Below, piece after piece: positions 9,501 through 12,478 of a stretch of DNA of 12,478 bases. The notes beneath the pieces are model-generated. The model searched no databases, was not told the origin of the DNA, and was given only the letters and a program-made list of their open reading frames with translations. A program made the position numbers and the translations under genes. This DNA is from Ectocarpus siliculosus (Eukaryota > Sar > Phaeophyceae > Ectocarpales > Ectocarpaceae), in the NCBI GenBank assembly GCA_000310025.1, contig FN648784.1, positions 1 through 12,478 of the forward strand, read 5' to 3'. Position 1 is the stretch's first letter, and each line of letters starts with the position of its first letter.

Positions 9501-12478
9501 TACGACAACAGGTATCGCTCAGCGGCAGCGGCGGCCAAAACACGCATGCGAACAAGTAGAATTGTGCTCCAACGAACAAAAATAACACGGCGCGTGTGTT
9601 TTCCAGAAAACGGCGAAATGTGGTCTGGCGATCGGGAACAAAACTCACACGTTGAGCAGCACGGTGTTCCTGGAGTTGATCCCGAGGTGCTCCCCCTCGT
9701 CGAGCATGAGGGCGTGGCACTTGGGCGACAGGAACCGCTTCATCTTGCCCACCAGGCACGCGCCGGCGCGCCTCGAGTCCACCGTCAACGACTCCGCCAC
9801 CCCGGCCTTCGAGTACCTTGACGCCGTGGCGGGTGGCGATGTCAACGGTCGTCGTGGGTGATGGCGGGAGAGCGGGTGATACCAGCATTCGTAGTACCAA
9901 CATCAGCGCAACACCCAGAGAACAAATCAGCGACGGCTTGTGTGTCTTTCACCGCTTCAACAGTGGCTTCGAGGCTGTGTTTAGCTCTGTCCCATGAATA
10001 GTTTGTGCGCTATCACAAGGGAGAGGTGGATGAAACCCTACTTCTCCTTCGAGTGTGCCGGCGAACCTTCCACAAGGCGGTAACCCTCCCTTTGAATGAG
10101 AGGCTTGCTCTTTCGCGATTACAACGCCGCAAATGCGCCTGCAGTTGGGGTCCCTGTTTACAGTGCCGGTACGCATGTGCCCAGAAGATTCACCCGCTCT
10201 ATACCGGACTGGCACTGTTCCAAAGTACTGACAATGACTTAGAAATTCAGTGTTTGCCCGCCGACAACAACGCCACCATACCGGGCGTTGGCGCTATTCA
10301 ACCGTCACTAAACAGGGACCCCCATTGTATCGCAAGAGAGCAGTCAAAATGAATCTAGCCAACTCGACTGTGATCACGTTCTTCCGGCCAGCGTTGGCGG
10401 CCTCCGGAAGAAGCCTTGGCGTGTGTACTGCTGTGTACCTGGAGTAGTTGGCCATGACTTCGCACGTTCGGGTGTCGAAGCGCACGCCGCACCAGGGGAA
10501 CATGTCGCCTTCAACCCGTCGTACCTGACACGAGACGGCAGGGTGAACCGCAGCCAACAAACCGCGGGAGATTGTCGCGTACCCCCCTGGTGGTTCACGC
10601 TGTGGTTTGTTTCCCCCACGGAGCCTCGACGGAAATATATTGTGCCATGTACACAGGGTACGGCTGAGAGGGGATGTATGCATCGAACGCGAAACTGCCA
10701 CGCCGTCGATGCGCACGTGTGTGCAAGTCACCAGACAGCAATGGAACGAAATCGTCGCCAGCTCAACATTGCTGGTCAGCGTGACATCGGGCTTGGATAC
10801 ATACCCCCAGCAAAATAAACAAAAAATAGTGGCACCAAACCCAGCAAAATACACAAAAAATATAGTGGCACTTGCAGCGGGATACGCATGTAGGGAGAGG
10901 AATCTGAGACAGGAACGTGTTTCTCGTTGGACTTGCAATGCTGGCAATTCGTAGGGTAAAGACAATTCCGCACTTTCCACTTTCTCTCTCAACAAAGCAG
11001 CACTGGTTCTGGGCTTCGCGTCTACTATTCACAGGCCACCAGCCCAAACTGAAGCATCCACCTGTCTCCGAACGGGCGGTTGTCCTGGCCCCCCTCCTCC
11101 CTTTCTGCTCTCCAAGACCATGTCGAAGTTTACCAGCGTCTGGACAGGCGATGACGAGGAAAATAAAAGAACATTAAACAAAAAACAATGAGGTGCTTAC
11201 CGGGTGTCAGGTGATGCGCCCCGCACCGAAAAAAGTCATGCCCCACTTGGTTCCGAAAATACCCGGGGCGTGCCCCATTTTGTCGATTTCCCCGATGGGA
11301 AACAAAAAAGAACTTCCGGCCACTTCCGGCCACCTGCAACCAATAACACCTGCGGACTTGAACCAGGTTAGCTAAGGAAGAACCTTAATATCTTCTTCCA
11401 TCTACGCGAGATGTGAATTTACTGTATCTTTACCGGTTAGGGTAGTGCGGCAGAGGAGGGTACTGCTTAGGGATCAAAGCGTTCATCAATATGGGGACAA
11501 CAGCAGCATCAACGACGACGACAACCACAACCCTCGCCGACAATTTTCAAAAGCGCGCGAACTCCTGTCTAAGTTTAGACACGTGGTATAAATATAAACT
11601 GGAGAGAATGATCCTCAAGTCAACCGGACAGGGGGCTCATCGCGTCACCTTCGCTTGGTGCACACTAAAGCCCCAGTCTCCCGTCTTGACCTCGTCGTGC
11701 ATCACCCTTACGAAGGACTCGGCCTTAGCCTTGCTCGTAGAGATCTGGGCGGCCCCGCGAGAGGAAGACGCAATAGAGAGGTTGACGCATCACCTCTCGT
11801 AAATATCGCTTGTCACCAAAGGCATTTGTTTTCAAGTATTGGCATGTGTTGTTGAATCCGTCGGCGGTGCTTGCAACTTCAAGTTCAGCAGTTCTTTCCG
11901 TCGGTTTTGTGTGACACATGTCATCGCTTTTTTCACAATGTTTTCACGCCAAAGACATTTGAACCAAACACCTAGGAAAGCCAGAAGGCTCCGAGGTTGC
12001 ACCGTAGCTGACCAACCGGGGCGACCGGCCCGAAACCTAACGATACAATAAGAATACCGCACCCCATCATCACTCACCAGGAGGAAATCGTCCACCTGGC
12101 GCAGCAACGTGCAGTCGCCCTCAGGATCGGGAAACGGGCTCTCCCCCCCACTCTCTTCCCTCTCCACGGGCCCCCTTCCTCGCTGCTCATCGTCACCATT
12201 ACCACCGAGTCTGCAGCGCTCGCCCCTATGCGGTCCGCCCACGGACCCGTACGAGCCATGTCCTCTTCCGTTTTGGTTAGCGGTGTTCCGGCATGACTGC
12301 TGTTGTGGCGTTTCGTGTGGCCCACGGTTGCCGTCACTGCCGCCGCCGCCGCGGCCGTTCGGAACCCCAAGCACGCCCCCGCGTGACGCTCGATCGGAGT
12401 CGGGCGCAGCGGCGTCGCCCAAGCGGGAACAAGCGGGTGAAATGCGGGCGAACTTCGGCGGTCTTTCACCTTCTTGTT
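6176..12478 (-). CDS. TERT: Telomerase reverse transcriptase, C-terminal half, seven exons; 5' end beyond the window
   Basis: This is the catalytic protein subunit of telomerase, which adds telomeric DNA to chromosome ends in the nucleus using an RNA template. The exons, in coding order, are 12478-12078 (partial), 11744-11649, 11139-11062, 10524-10439, 9816-9649, 7667-7469 and 6502-6176. All six junctions are GT-AG and keep one reading frame, giving 450 residues and a TAA stop. In order they show motif C with the two metal-binding Asp (RQVDDFLL, residues 126-133), motif D (GFSVHQAK, 158-165, then TLVNF, 166-170), motif E primer grip (MFPWCG with DTRT, 199-211), and the C-terminal extension (KCHALMLD, about 251-258; YEMLL, 277-281; WLGLHAF, 350-356). 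Human TERT has the equivalents LVDDFLLVT, KTVVNF, LFPWCGLLLDTRT, LKCHSLFLD and the WLCHQAF helix in the same order, as I recall them. Motifs 1, 2, A, B' and the RNA-binding domain should lie to the right. An ordinary group II-type or retrotransposon RT is unlikely because the FPWCG/DTRT motif E and this thumb are TERT-specific. Confidence 0.94.
6525..6541 (-). repeat. C17 homopolymer next to the TERT last-exon acceptor
   Basis: There are seventeen consecutive G on the plus strand, hence C17 in the transcript, ending 22 bases before the acceptor of the last exon. It may be part of the pyrimidine tract. The length is prone to slippage and to sequencing error. Confidence 0.85.
7322..7418. repeat. 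Pyrimidine-rich microsatellite (GTCT/CTCT/CCCTCTT) in a TERT intron
   Basis: About 95 bases of gtctgtctgt, ctctgtctct, tatctctg and ccctcttccctccc units. On the TERT strand it is purine-rich. It lies in the intron between the last two exons (6503-7468). The long frames that cross it are artefacts of its low complexity. Confidence 0.8.
7469..7667 (-). CDS. TERT: TERT exon, middle of the C-terminal extension
   Basis: This 199-base exon (1 base plus 66 codons) follows a very strong acceptor (cactttttttctttcag) and ends at cctgcaag-type donor tgcaag|gtgcga, phase 0. It encodes YEMLLVCAAKTATSALRLP, then ETTAYAYSLIQSRS. These align with the human thumb segments YKILLLQAYRFHACVLQLP and SDTASLCYSILKAKN. 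The Arg/Ser/Gly-rich end (RRKGSFGTSRG) sits where human TERT has a variable loop before its WLC helix. A short additional exon between this one and the last cannot be fully excluded, but none is needed for frame or homology. Confidence 0.91.
8115..8192. repeat. CAG/CTG-rich imperfect trinucleotide stretch
   Basis: The stretch contains tactactgctgaagagcagtag, which is partly self-complementary, and further on ctacagcagcagcagtag. It is inside the putative transposon and non-coding as far as I can see. Confidence 0.5.
8496..8519. repeat. Two tandem 12-mers inside the putative transposon
   Basis: tgatcggagctg occurs twice head to tail (8496-8507 and 8508-8519). It occurs a third time at 8984-8995, about 40 bases from the right terminus. 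Such repeats can be transposase-binding sites, but no function is shown. Confidence 0.6.
9649..9816 (-). CDS. TERT: TERT exon, start of the C-terminal extension (thumb)
   Basis: This 168-base exon (1 base, 55 codons, 2 bases) starts after acceptor cacggcgtcaag and ends at donor gt|gtgagt. Spliced to motif E it reads NYS-R-YSKAGVAESLTV, close to the human YSSYARTSIRASLTF. It goes on through AGACLVGKMKRF, PKCHALMLD and INSRNTVLLN, matching AGRNMRRKLF, LKCHSLFLD and VNSLQTVCTN. This helical region contacts the template-primer duplex. An alternative donor two bases upstream (gtgtga) is possible, but the chosen site is the better consensus and gives the NVYEMLL junction expected from NIYKILL. Confidence 0.94.
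9817..10438 (-). other. TERT intron after motif E, nothing further seen
   Basis: This is 622 bases between donor gtacac and acceptor gcgtcaag. Open frames on either strand show no domain. The frame and homology across the junction (NYS-R-YSKAG) are continuous, so no exon is missing here. Confidence 0.75.
10439..10524 (-). CDS. TERT: TERT exon with motif E (primer grip)
   Basis: This 86-base exon (28 codons plus 2 bases) lies between acceptor cctgccgtctcgtgtcag and donor ccag|gtacac. It encodes MFPWCGVRFDTRT and then CEVMANYS. Human TERT has FPWCGLLLDTRT followed by LEVQSDYSSY. This is motif E, the primer grip that positions the DNA 3' end in the active site and the most telomerase-specific block in the window. 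The split AGG (Arg) codon is completed by the next exon. Confidence 0.95.
10806..10873. repeat. Two copies of a 34-base direct repeat in a TERT intron
   Basis: The unit starting cccagcaaaata and ending atagtggcac occurs at 10806 and again at 10840 with a few differences. It lies in intron 10525-11061, which otherwise holds nothing recognisable. Confidence 0.75.
11062..11139 (-). CDS. TERT: TERT small exon completing motif D
   Basis: This 78-base exon (26 codons, phase 0 at both ends) lies between acceptor cgcctgtccag and donor cag|gtggat. It begins TLVNFDMVLE, which joined to the preceding HQAK gives KTLVNF, the conserved end of TERT motif D (KTVVNF in human). The remainder is a Gly/Pro/Arg loop (GGGGPGQPP) leading to motif E. 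It is too short to stand out as an open frame. It is supported because it restores the missing motif and keeps the frame. Confidence 0.9.
11140..11648 (-). other. TERT intron splitting motif D, nothing further seen
   Basis: This is 509 bases between donor gtgacg and acceptor cctgtccag. It contains two tandem acttccggcc decamers near 11312-11331 and short CAG/ACG runs near 11500-11530. A frame at about 11200-11340 was examined and has no TERT similarity. Confidence 0.7.
11649..11744 (-). CDS. TERT: TERT exon linking motif C to motif D
   Basis: This 96-base exon encodes 32 residues, from ISTSKAKAES to GFSVHQAK. It follows the pyrimidine-rich acceptor ...ggccgcccag and ends at the donor aag|gtgacg, phase 0 at both ends. 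Joined to the previous exon it reads DDFLL-ISTSKAKAESF. This matches the human pattern after motif C, in which a Thr/His-Ala-Lys helix (THAKTF) precedes motif D. GFSVHQAK is the first half of motif D. Confidence 0.92.
12078..12478 (-). CDS. TERT: TERT exon with RT motif C, preceded by a low-complexity stretch; open to the window edge
   Basis: The last 15 or so codons read as TERT motif C: GDCTLLRQVDDFLL, including the paired aspartates that bind catalytic metal. The exon ends at ctg|gtgagt (donor at 12077) in phase 0. The same frame stays open to 12478, adding about 115 residues rich in Gly, Arg, Ser, Asn and Gln with no similarity to known RT motifs. In most TERTs motifs B' and C are only some 20-30 residues apart. 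Either this lineage has a disordered insertion between them, or an unrecognised acceptor lies inside. The best candidate is the tttcccgatcctgag just before GDCTLL, near 12119. A second minus-strand frame is also open here because the DNA is GC-rich, so openness alone is weak evidence that the upstream stretch is coding. Confidence 0.8.

Noticed and set aside
1-12478. A CRISPR array, bacterial operon or phage system
   Set aside because: There are no short regular repeats with spacers, no ribosome-binding-site-led gene strings, and the genes are spliced eukaryotic genes.

Overview
The window looks like nuclear DNA of a stramenopile, most likely a brown alga. The coding signal is cut into short exons with GT-AG introns, long GC-rich pyrimidine tracts precede the acceptors, and there is abundant microsatellite and duplicated intronic sequence. 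One gene carries a ten-cysteine repeated module of a type I associate with Ectocarpus-like genomes. The species call is inference; the gene structures below are read directly from the sequence.

Right half (about 6176 to 12478, minus strand): the C-terminal half of a telomerase reverse transcriptase gene (TERT). Seven exons splice in phase into 450 residues. They carry RT motif C (RQVDDFLL), motif D (GFSVHQAK, then TLVNF on the next exon), the motif E primer grip (MFPWCG...DTRT), and the C-terminal thumb domain (KCHALMLD...INSRNTV, YEMLL, WLGLHAF), ending at a TAA stop. Motif A, motif B', the RNA-binding domain and the N-terminus lie beyond the right edge. Either a low-complexity insertion of about 115 residues or an unrecognised intron precedes motif C. 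The largest intron (7668-9648) holds a 1.1 kb element with piggyBac-like ends: TTAA on both sides and CCCTTAyGTGACT inverted termini.

Left part (1 to 3461, minus strand): the 5' part of a second gene, encoding a secreted, cysteine-rich, modular protein. A signal-peptide exon (3386-3461) is followed by two copies of a two-exon module. Each module has a Pro/Lys-rich linker and ten cysteines, is bounded by phase-1 introns, and lies in genomic repeats about 1.6 kb apart. The downstream intron and second exon of each unit are nearly identical between copies, while the first exon and the intron inside the module are much more diverged. The array probably continues past the left edge.

Between them, 3462-6175 (2.7 kb) holds no gene that I can support. 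Both genes point left: the TERT 3' end faces the promoter side of the cysteine-rich gene. Nothing suggests that the two genes are functionally linked.
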